DNA from: Candidatus Micrarchaeia archaeon
GTDB lineage: Archaea; Micrarchaeota; Micrarchaeia; Anstonellales; JAHKLY01
Length of the DNA: 39,743 nt
Reading direction: 5' to 3'
Assembly (NCBI GenBank): GCA_041653315.1
Contig: JBAZFO010000009.1
Location: forward strand, 1 to 39,743
How positions within the stretch are numbered: position 1 is the first letter of the stretch; every line of letters begins with the position of its first letter. The translations under genes were made by a program, and so were the position numbers. Below are positions 33,663 to 39,743 of this stretch, piece by piece. The notes under the pieces are model-generated. The model saw nothing but the letters and a program-made list of their open reading frames with translations, did not search any database and was not told where the DNA came from.

Positions 33663-34919
33663 CTATAAGAAATGTGTTAATCCTGCAATTGATGCATCAC
33701 CACCAAAAAATGGGGCCATTGTTTTAATTGATCCTAAAACTGCAAGTAAAGTTAAAAGAGGAATCATTATAGTTAACATTCCTATTTTTGATATAGTATG
33801 CAAGTATCCATTATTAGCAATAATTAAACTATCTCCTTTTATATGTGAAACTAATTGTGCATCTCCAATTGAATAGAAATTATTATAGTATTCTTTTATG
33901 CCCTTCCACATATTGTTTAAAGTTTCTATTGGATGGAACCAATCAATATTTATTGAATCAATATCAACAGTTGGTAAAAAAGCCGAGTCTCCTTTTTGCA
34001 CTAAATTTGCATAAGGAATAACTTTTGGGCTGCCAGAAATAAGACTTTGGCTTTCAATACCAACAAAATTTCCAGATTCATACATTGCTCTATGTCCGAT
34101 AATATAAATTAAAGGAGCAATATAATATAAGCTTAAAGCAGCAGCAATTAAAAATCCCCCAAATTTTCTTGTGAATATAAAACTTCTAAACACAATTCCA
34201 CTGATTAAGAATATAGGGAATAAAGCTTGTGCAACAATATCAACTGCATTTCTTTGCATTATAATCATAATAATTGCTTTAGTCATTAAACTAAATCCAT
34301 CACTTATTATACTCATTTCTGCTGAAAAACCAGCATATGGCATCATTGATAAAATACTTGCACTTACAATAAAAGGAGGTTTTGGCAGAATCATAATTCC
34401 TTGAACCATTACTTTAATACTTGATATAATTCCTAATTGATTGTATAAATATATTGTTTGTGTCATAGTTTCGGTAGTGAGCCATTCTAATCTATCAAAA
34501 AAGGATATAGCAACACAAGTGTGCGGTGCATAAGATACATTTGCATTTTTAAATCCATCTTTTGAATAAAGACAGTTGCCATTTTGATCTAAAGCAATTC
34601 CAAGATCTCTTGCAGGAATGCCTTGTGAAAGCAAAGGATAATTTGGATTACTAGTTTCTAAAGTTGCGTAAGGATCAAATAATTTTATTCCAGTTGGTAA
34701 TATTTCATTATCAATAATGGGCATGGCAATAAAAATTATTAAAATAAAAATTATTAAATTAAAAATTATTTGCCCATATTCTGTTTTAGCCTTTGCCCTA
34801 AGTGAATTATCTTGTAATAAATAAGAAAATAAATGTATGATAATATATATACCCAGCATAATTAAAGATAGTATAAAAGTAAGCAAGAGCCCCTGCATTT
34901 GAAGATCAATTGGTATCAT
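33663..34919 (-). CDS. Polytopic membrane protein, paralogue 3 of 6
   Basis: 418 residues, the longest of the six. The family motif is eroded to RAKAKTEYGQI (about 41-51). A large exported loop (70-140) contains C116 and C135, a possible disulfide. The central signature is FPIFLI ... FRSFIFTRKFGGFLIAAALS (about 234-262). A second long loop spans about 285-355. The C terminus is FFGGDASIAGLTHFL. The ATG directly follows the stop of paralogue 2 (TAA-ATG). Function unknown. Confidence 0.78.
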   Translation of the reverse strand: MIPIDLQMQGLLLTFILSLIMLGIYIIIHLFSYLLQDNSLRAKAKTEYGQIIFNLIIFILIIFIAMPIIDNEILPTGIKLFDPYATLETSNPNYPLLSQGIPARDLGIALDQNGNCLYSKDGFKNANVSYAPHTCVAISFFDRLEWLTTETMTQTIYLYNQLGIISSIKVMVQGIMILPKPPFIVSASILSMMPYAGFSAEMSIISDGFSLMTKAIIMIIMQRNAVDIVAQALFPIFLISGIVFRSFIFTRKFGGFLIAAALSLYYIAPLIYIIGHRAMYESGNFVGIESQSLISGSPKVIPYANLVQKGDSAFLPTVDIDSINIDWFHPIETLNNMWKGIKEYYNNFYSIGDAQLVSHIKGDSLIIANNGYLHTISKIGMLTIMIPLLTLLAVLGSIKTMAPFFGGDASIAGLTHFL

Positions 34920-35861
34920 TTAATCAAACCTCTGTATTAAAAATTTCTGCGTACTTGTTATAAATGAGATTGTAATAGCCATACTTATAGTTGGTAAAAA
35001 TACTCCCTGCATTATAACAGAAGGCAGCATAATTATTCCAAGATATAAATCATATAATCCCGGGCCTATAATAGTAAATATTTTTCCCCAAATTCCTTTA
35101 AATGAAGTATCATAAGTATCTGGTGTTTCATATAATGAACTTTCTAAAACACTCATTGATGAATATTGGATATTTGTATTAATTTGTTCCATTGTAGCTG
35201 CGTGAACTACATATGTTGCTGGGAAAACCACATAAAATCCAATTGCAACTGCAATTAAAAATGAACCTGAATTTCTTGTTGGGGGAAATATTCTTAAAAA
35301 AATTCCAACAGGCAAAACTAAAGTAATCATTGTTGCTTTGATTATTGCGAGTATAAATTGTTGAACTGCTAAGCTTGCATAAAATGGGCTTAATAAAGCA
35401 AACATTTTATCAACTGCTTTTCCTAATATACTTACATCAGATGGTGGAAAAGAAATAAATGCGTTGGCTGGGATATGTTCTGCTAGTGGTAAGTCTTTAA
35501 TCCCAAGTTTAATATTTATTTTAGATGCAAATTCAAGTCCTAATCTTCCCCAAAAAGTGCTTTTCATAGAGCTGATAGTATTTTTAATTAAATCTTGTAA
35601 ATATTCAAAAGAAATAGTAAATGGGTCATCACCAGCGATTTCTGTTATTATACTAAATAATCCTTGAATACCAAATATTAGAAGCAACAGTAATGCCATA
35701 GAAAATATTATTTGATATAATTCCATTTTTGCAAACATTTCAAAATCTTTAATATTAACTAATTTAGACAGCATATATGCTATTGCCGTAAGTGCTATCA
35801 TTATCATTATTGGAATCACAGAAAGACTTATTGCTGTAATAAATGCTTGATCAAATATCAT
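34920..35861 (-). CDS. Polytopic membrane protein, paralogue 2 of 6
   Basis: 313 residues, the shortest. Motif MFAK45MELYQI after TM1. An exported helical segment spans 70-140. Signature LPVG ... LRIFPPTRNSGSFLIAVAIG (about 183-207), with a further loop before the final TM. The usual C-terminal Gly-acidic tail is absent; the protein ends STQKFLIQRFD. It starts 2 bp after the stop of paralogue 1. Function unknown. Confidence 0.78.
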   Translation of the reverse strand: MIFDQAFITAISLSVIPIMIMIALTAIAYMLSKLVNIKDFEMFAKMELYQIIFSMALLLLLIFGIQGLFSIITEIAGDDPFTISFEYLQDLIKNTISSMKSTFWGRLGLEFASKINIKLGIKDLPLAEHIPANAFISFPPSDVSILGKAVDKMFALLSPFYASLAVQQFILAIIKATMITLVLPVGIFLRIFPPTRNSGSFLIAVAIGFYVVFPATYVVHAATMEQINTNIQYSSMSVLESSLYETPDTYDTSFKGIWGKIFTIIGPGLYDLYLGIIMLPSVIMQGVFLPTISMAITISFITSTQKFLIQRFD

Positions 35862-35863
35862 AA

Positions 35864-37114
35864 TTATCCCATTTTTAATTTTTCAATACCAAATATTTTT
35901 GTTTCTCCACCCAATACTCCAGATATATTTGCAAATAAAGTTAAACAAATTATTATATCTAAAAATAAACAAAAAGATATAAATACAAATTTCATAACTG
36001 CAATTTCTGTTAAATCAATTGCATAGTGCATCGGCCTCTCAATTAATTGTTCTAAATCTATTTTAAATACTGCCTGCACTAAAGAGCCAATCCAACCAGT
36101 TATTATTTTTAAAGTTCCTTTGAATACGAGGTTAAGAGTATTATTTATTATTTCTTTAGCTTTTACTACCCATTCACTTATTTTTGTAAAAAAGTTTTTT
36201 ATTTTATCTTTAGTCCAAGTGATTAAATTCCACCCTTCTTTTTCTTGTTCTACTTCTTCATTAAAATTTATCAATGTTTCATCGAAATCTGCTAAATCTG
36301 GTGAAGTACTTTCATTTATTTGTATTTGATTTTGAAGTTCTCCTGTTGTTTCTTGTTCTAAAATTAAAAGAGAAGTTGGAGTTTCTGTATCATATAATAA
36401 AGGCCCCATAAAAATATTTACATATAAATATTGATTAAATAATATTGTTAAAGGAAAAATGAAAAATAAACATATTGTTAAAGCAATTATAGTTGAACCA
36501 AGTTTTCTTGTTATTGGGAATGCCCTTAGTATTATTCCTAAAGGAAAAAATATAGTAAAAGAAGTTGTTTGAATAAAAAATAGAAGATTATCCATTATTG
36601 AAATTGCAAAATTTGAAAGTATCATTGTTTTTGTTGTTTCTCCTATAAAATTTCCAATTAAACTAAGGCCTTGAATTGGTGAAAAAGAACTGCTTAATGT
36701 TACAAAAGCACCGCCCAAAGGTATTGGAACACCTAAAGTTATTCCATAACCTCCATAACCAGATAATATTGAATTCCAAAATACTCCTTTATATGCTATT
36801 TCTCTAATGCTTAAATCTAAGATTCTTAAAAATGTTTTTGCTTGGGTAAAATATATTGGATTATTAATATCTGTGCTTGGTGGAGCATTTAATATAGATA
36901 ATGTAATTTGAAGTACAACATGATGAAGTAAAAACATACCTAAAAAGATTATTAATGCTGAAAAGACTAGTTCTTTAAATTCTTTTTGTGCCCAGCCTTT
37001 TAATTGGGGAAATCCACCAGCAGTTGAAATCAGGTATGCAATTAGTGCACCACCTAAACTAATCATTAAACCTATAAATGCAATTAAGTAAGCTTGTAAA
37101 CTGAATACGGGCAT
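35864..37114 (-). CDS. Polytopic membrane protein, paralogue 1 of 6 (first gene)
   Basis: 416 residues. TM1 (6-30) is followed by GW41AQKEFKEL. FSPIQGL (about 144) matches the pre-signature loop of the paralogues. Signature FPLG ... LRAFPITRKLGSTIIALTIC (about 190-215). A distinctive acidic, Asn/Glu-rich insert (about 245-290) and an amphipathic helical stretch (290-370) come before the last TM. The C terminus is GVLGGETKIFGIEKLKMG. A TATA-like run (TTTATATATTTAT, about 37132-37146) sits about 26 bp upstream of ATG 37114, giving a leaderless operon start. Confidence 0.8.
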   Translation of the reverse strand: MPVFSLQAYLIAFIGLMISLGGALIAYLISTAGGFPQLKGWAQKEFKELVFSALIIFLGMFLLHHVVLQITLSILNAPPSTDINNPIYFTQAKTFLRILDLSIREIAYKGVFWNSILSGYGGYGITLGVPIPLGGAFVTLSSSFSPIQGLSLIGNFIGETTKTMILSNFAISIMDNLLFFIQTTSFTIFFPLGIILRAFPITRKLGSTIIALTICLFFIFPLTILFNQYLYVNIFMGPLLYDTETPTSLLILEQETTGELQNQIQINESTSPDLADFDETLINFNEEVEQEKEGWNLITWTKDKIKNFFTKISEWVVKAKEIINNTLNLVFKGTLKIITGWIGSLVQAVFKIDLEQLIERPMHYAIDLTEIAVMKFVFISFCLFLDIIICLTLFANISGVLGGETKIFGIEKLKMG

Positions 37115-37173
37115 ATATTTTTTTGGGTGTGATAAATATATAAATCTTTATAATCTCTCGTAAAAAGTAATAA

Positions 37174-37241
37174 ATCGCTCAGACCGCTCGTCAATCCTCA
37201 TTGGCTTGCGCCTTAGTGATCACCTTCGTCCTCATTGCGAT
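37174..37241 (-). ncRNA. C/D-box sRNA (2'-O-methylation guide)
   Basis: On the minus strand the order is terminal stem AUCGC (37241-37237), box C AUGAGGA (37235-37229), 12-nt D' guide, D' CUAA (37216-37213), mini-hairpin GGC-GCAA-GCC (37212-37203), box C' AUGAGGA (37201-37195), 12-nt D guide, box D CUGA (37182-37179), stem GCGAU. Both spacers are exactly 12 nt, the archaeal norm. The C boxes differ from RUGAUGA by one base, the same in both copies, which still allows a G-U pair opposite box D. The D guide (UUGACGAGCGGU) pairs at 11 of 12 positions with universal 16S ACCGCCCGUCAA. The +5 rule then points to C1402 (E. coli numbering). The D' guide contains AGGUGAUC, complementary to the 16S 3' tail GAUCACCU. 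A TATA element lies about 26 bp upstream. Confidence 0.8.
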
Positions 37242-37260
37242 ATAAATATTATCGGGTTTT

Positions 37261-37273
37261 TCCTTTATAATAG
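37261..37273. promoter_or_regulatory. Shared TATA element, apparently bidirectional
   Basis: TCCTTTATAATAG carries TTTATAAT on the plus strand and ATTATAAA on the minus strand. Its centre is about 26 bp from both the sRNA 5' end (37241, minus) and the ATG at 37293 (plus), the archaeal promoter distance in each direction. Confidence 0.5.
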
Positions 37274-37292
37274 TTTCTTACAAAAGAGATAT

Positions 37293-37508
37293 ATGGAAAA
37301 TAAAGATTTAATAAAAGAATTTGAGTTTTGTTTAGATTTATGGGAAAAACAAGGCCATTGCTCTTTTGGAGGATATAATAAGTGTGAAAATTGTGCTGTT
37401 CCTTATTTATTATATAAATTTATTACTGGAGAGGTAATACATGGAGATAATATTAAACGTTTAACTTTAGAAGATTGGAAAGAGAAATTAAAAGAAATTA
37501 AAAAATAG
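37293..37508 (+). CDS. Small cysteine-motif protein (71 aa)
   Basis: Starts at ATG 37293, about 26 bp after a TATA element (leaderless). A longer frame from 37206 would run through the sRNA and its promoter and is rejected. The protein contains C-x(10)-C-x-x-C (GHCSFGGYNKCENCAVP, C23, C34 and C37), possibly a small metal site, preceded by a helix (IKEFEFCLDLWEKQG) with one more Cys and followed by a helical, Lys-rich tail. It resembles short uncharacterised zinc-type proteins; no family is recognised. Confidence 0.68.
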   Translation: MENKDLIKEFEFCLDLWEKQGHCSFGGYNKCENCAVPYLLYKFITGEVIHGDNIKRLTLEDWKEKLKEIKK

Positions 37509-37509
37509 A

Positions 37510-38214
37510 TTAAATCATTGCTTTTTGTTTTAATTGTTTAGGCATTTTTTCAATTGCATATCTTAAAGCAGTTCTTGGCATTATTTGTTTGTTTTTTATT
37601 ATATATTTAAAAACTTGTTTTTGATCTTGATCTGCGCCAACTTTTAATGCCCAGCCATATGCTTTTTGTATTAAATCTTCTTTGTCTTTTATTAAGATAT
37701 CTGAAATTTCAATAATATTTTTTAAAAAAGTTTTATTTTTTCTAACTGGATAAATTAAAGAAACTGTTGAAGCTCTTCTCATCCACATATTTTTGTTTTT
37801 TGCCCATTTTTTAAGTTTATTAGTATATTCTGGATTTTCATAAATAAAATAACCCATTGTATGAGTGCAAAAATCATCGCATTTTGCCCAATTATTAATA
37901 TATTTATTTATCCATTTTTCAAATATTTTAAAATCCTGTTTTGTGTATTGTTTTTTTAAGTTAAAAACCCATGAAAAAGCAATTGATGCTTCTTCCATAA
38001 AATCTGATTTTAATAATTCTTCACATAATTTAAAAATATCTTTTTTACTTGTGTTGTCTGCTTCTAATTGTTTATAATATTTTTTTGCTATTTGTTTAAC
38101 TATTATTGAGCGCACACCATAAAGCTTTATTTCTTTTTTAAAAAAATTTTGCGCTGTTTTTTTATATTTTTTATCAATATTTTTGTTTAATTCTTTTCTA
38201 AGGTTTTTTAACAT
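37510..38214 (-). CDS. DNA alkylation repair protein, AlkD-like
   Basis: 234 residues from ATG 38214 (GGTGG 4 nt before); an in-frame ATG at 38256 lies upstream of this site and is rejected. HEAT-like helical repeats of the AlkD family are visible. The N terminus has KKEIKLYGVRSIIVKQIAKKYY, and the family core is 'NNWAKCDDFCTHTMGYFI' (WxxxDxx region) with 'WMRRASTVSLIYPVRK' (the R-R-x-x-x-V motif) and 'KAYGWALKVGA'. AlkD enzymes remove cationic alkylated bases from DNA. It has its own promoter divergent from the toxin-antitoxin genes. Confidence 0.88.
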   Translation of the reverse strand: MLKNLRKELNKNIDKKYKKTAQNFFKKEIKLYGVRSIIVKQIAKKYYKQLEADNTSKKDIFKLCEELLKSDFMEEASIAFSWVFNLKKQYTKQDFKIFEKWINKYINNWAKCDDFCTHTMGYFIYENPEYTNKLKKWAKNKNMWMRRASTVSLIYPVRKNKTFLKNIIEISDILIKDKEDLIQKAYGWALKVGADQDQKQVFKYIIKNKQIMPRTALRYAIEKMPKQLKQKAMI

Positions 38215-38309
38215 TTTTCCACCAGGTATGTATATTTGATGTATATTTAAATACATAACCTTTATATACTTTAGTGATTATTAAATATACATAAATAAAG
38301 GGTGATAAA

Positions 38310-38549
38310 ATGGTAAATGTAAATTTGGGGGCGCCATATGAAGCTATAATTCAAAAAATAATTGAAAAAGAATATGCTGGAAATCAAACAGAAGTTATAA
38401 GACAAGCACTTATTGAGTATGAGAAAAAAATTCAGGAAAATGAAGTAGAAGTAATAAATAGATTTATTGAAGATAGAAGAAAAAAAATAGAATCTGGGGA
38501 ATTAAAATTAATTTCAGCTGAAGAAATTAAAAAGAAATATAAATTGTGA
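38310..38549 (+). CDS. Ribbon-helix-helix antitoxin, ParD-like
   Basis: 79 residues. An N-terminal beta strand (VNVNLGAPYE) and two helices (AIIQKIIEKEY, NQTEVIRQALIEYEKK) form a MetJ/Arc fold for DNA binding. The Glu/Lys-rich C-terminal helix would wrap the toxin. GGTGATAAA precedes the ATG. It is followed at once by the RelE-like toxin gene, so it should repress its own operon. Confidence 0.85.
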   Translation: MVNVNLGAPYEAIIQKIIEKEYAGNQTEVIRQALIEYEKKIQENEVEVINRFIEDRRKKIESGELKLISAEEIKKKYKL

Positions 38550-38554
38550 TAACT

Positions 38555-38815
38555 ATGGAATTATTTTTTTCTTCAGAAGCTGAAAAAGATCTTGCGAAAT
38601 TAGATAAATATGAGCAAAAAATATTTATGAAACATGCTGAAAAGATTTTAAATTATGAAAATAGAAAACACTTAAAACATGGAGTTCCTTTTTTTGTTGA
38701 AAAAGTTTCAAAACAAGCTAGAATAATTTATGATATAAAAGAAGAAAAATTAATTATATTGAAAATTTGTGCAACACATAAAGAATATGAAAAAATATAT
38801 AATACATTTAGATGA
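38555..38815 (+). CDS. RelE/ParE-superfamily toxin
   Basis: 86 residues from ATG 38555, with GTGAT 4 nt before it. An in-frame GTG at 38546 overlaps the antitoxin stop and is the alternative start. The family pattern is clear: 'SSEAEKDLAKLDKYEQKIFMKHAEKI', 'KHLKHGVPF', then 'KQARIIYDIKEEKLIILKICATHKEYEKIY'. The Arg in QARIIY and the His/Tyr in HKEY are at the positions of RelE catalytic residues, which favours an mRNA-cleaving or gyrase-poison role. Confidence 0.88.
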   Translation: MELFFSSEAEKDLAKLDKYEQKIFMKHAEKILNYENRKHLKHGVPFFVEKVSKQARIIYDIKEEKLIILKICATHKEYEKIYNTFR

Positions 38816-38816
38816 T

Positions 38817-39743
38817 TTATTCTATTTTAAATTCTTTTTTAGGATCTGTTCCATCTTTTTCTTTTATGTATTCAACTCCAATTAAATCTCCTTTTTCATC
38901 AAAATGAAAGGTGTCTATAGATGTTGGTGTCTCTGGTGCTATTAAATGAATTTTATTTTCTTCAAAAATCTTTTTAGCTATTGATGTTGTTTTTTCTTCT
39001 GATGCAGTTGAACAGGAATTTAATATTATAATTCCTTCTTTTTTTACTAATTTTCCAATTAACTTTATTTCAAAATCATCTTCTAAATCTATTTGTTCTT
39101 TTTCACTTTCACCTTTTCCTAATTGAATACTTTCAATTGTTCCATGTCCGCTTAATACTAATACATCAAAATTTTTACCATTTTTTCTTTCCATAAGCAA
39201 ACTCCAATCCTTAAATTCTCTTTCATTACCTACTTCAATTATTGAGATGTGGTAATTATTTTTTATGATCTCATCGATAAATTTATTATCATAATAAAAA
39301 GCATGATTATCATCTTCTTTTGGAAAAATCCATAATGCTGTTTTTTGGTTTTTTGAAGGTTTTTTTCTAAAATTGCTATATAAATATTCTAAAGTATTAA
39401 TAGAATATCTTCCAAAAAAAGAAATATTATTTTCTACTGAAAGAGTAGAAACTATTCCATCTCCATTTGGTCTTTTACTTAATTCAATTAATCTATATAT
39501 ATCACTAATATGTTCAAATTTTACATTGCTTAATGTCCTAAATGGAAAAAGGTTGTTTAATATATATTTTTTAAATATTTCTGAACTTTTAAAGATTTCT
39601 ACATTCAAAGTATTTAAATCTTCAAATAATCTTTCCCATATCTCATTCATTCCTTTAGTATTGATTATTGTTTCAAAAAATTCAGTTATTAAATTTATTA
39701 ATCTTTCATCTTTATTTTTAGGATAAAAATCTCTTCCACTTAA
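38817..39743 (-). CDS. Caspase-like (clan CD) His/Cys peptidase, 5' end cut by window
   Basis: The frame is open to the last base, so the start lies outside; a Met at 39650 is probably internal. Numbered from that Met, the C-terminal half has the caspase-fold dyad H169 in VLVLSGHG and C213 in IIILNSCSTAS, each after a hydrophobic strand and 44 residues apart, as in CHAT, metacaspase and C11/C13 peptidases. 'TALWIFPKEDDNHAF' is a preceding strand-loop. The N-terminal half is helical and unrecognised. It ends 1 bp from the toxin stop, convergent. The role may be a regulated protease; substrate unknown. Confidence 0.72.
   Translation of the reverse strand, partial: LSGRDFYPKNKDERLINLITEFFETIINTKGMNEIWERLFEDLNTLNVEIFKSSEIFKKYILNNLFPFRTLSNVKFEHISDIYRLIELSKRPNGDGIVSTLSVENNISFFGRYSINTLEYLYSNFRKKPSKNQKTALWIFPKEDDNHAFYYDNKFIDEIIKNNYHISIIEVGNEREFKDWSLLMERKNGKNFDVLVLSGHGTIESIQLGKGESEKEQIDLEDDFEIKLIGKLVKKEGIIILNSCSTASEEKTTSIAKKIFEENKIHLIAPETPTSIDTFHFDEKGDLIGVEYIKEKDGTDPKKEFKIE

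Noticed and set aside
30384..37114. Calling the six membrane genes a type IV secretion system
   Set aside because: No VirB4/VirD4/HerA-type ATPase, no pilin and no relaxase is present in the window; only topology is reminiscent.
37195..37237. Two TCCTCATTG direct repeats as a mobile-element footprint
   Set aside because: They are the complements of boxes C and C' of the C/D sRNA.
37206..37292. N-terminal extension of the small Cys-motif protein
   Set aside because: It would run through the sRNA and the TATA element; ATG 37293 has the correct promoter spacing.
1..39743. CRISPR array, rRNA operon, IS element or replication origin
   Set aside because: No regularly spaced direct repeats with unique spacers, no rRNA sequence, no transposase and no Orc1/Cdc6 gene were seen.

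Overview
The window is a gene-dense, strongly AT-rich stretch of an archaeal chromosome. Archaeal hallmarks are aIF2-beta, aIF1A, Rpo11 (RpoL), the exosome subunit Csl4, PCNA, the proteasome beta subunit, the KH/beta-CASP termination nuclease aCPSF1 (FttA), RIO1 kinase, DUF373, a Ser/His-type signal peptidase and a BHB-intron tRNA. Small genes, tight packing, anaerobic ribonucleotide reduction (NrdD/NrdG) and low GC suggest a small-genome anaerobic lineage such as a DPANN archaeon (Woese-/Pacearchaeota-like). That placement is inference. Many first genes have a TATA box about 26 bp upstream of the start codon (leaderless), while others carry an extended GGTGAT-type ribosome-binding site.

Layout: 1-1257 is the end of a ClpX-like AAA+ unfoldase cut by the window edge. 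It converges on argS (1260-3032). Next come an unknown helical protein, a 54-residue lysine-repeat protein on the minus strand, a T-tract tandem repeat, and a diadenylate cyclase-domain protein. secF-secD follow (4975-7646), then a T7-lysozyme/PGRP-like amidase (7726-8376). The nrd operon (8551-15607) encodes NrdR, an NrdD split by three inteins, and NrdG, preceded by a tandem NrdR-box pair. A CBS plus hibernation-factor-like protein converges on it. The gap at 16684-17082 holds a tRNA-Cys(GCA) with two introns, one in the anticodon loop and one in the T loop. Then come psmB, aCPSF1, small and membrane proteins, aIF2-beta/aIF1A, a degenerate Hef-like helicase half, and rio1. A minus-strand information-processing block follows: a Tes-like radical SAM gene with PCNA, then signal peptidase, rpo11 and csl4. 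A DUF373 protein is divergent from csl4.

The most unusual block is 30384-37114: six consecutive, translationally coupled minus-strand genes for divergent paralogues of one polytopic membrane protein family. All share a WxKxE motif after TM1, and most share a central P-x-G-(8)-R-x-F-x-x-(T/S)-R-x-x-G motif and a C-terminal 'G(G/A)-acidic ... L..hI' tail. I know no named system with this architecture; a membrane channel or translocon assembled from non-identical subunits, possibly VirB6/TrbL/CedA-like, is an inference. Directly upstream, on the same strand, lies a C/D-box sRNA (37174-37241) with textbook 12-nt spacers. Its D guide matches the 16S decoding site around C1402 and its D' guide the anti-Shine-Dalgarno tail. 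The right end holds an AlkD-like gene, a RHH/RelE-type toxin-antitoxin pair and the end of a caspase-like His/Cys peptidase gene cut by the window edge.
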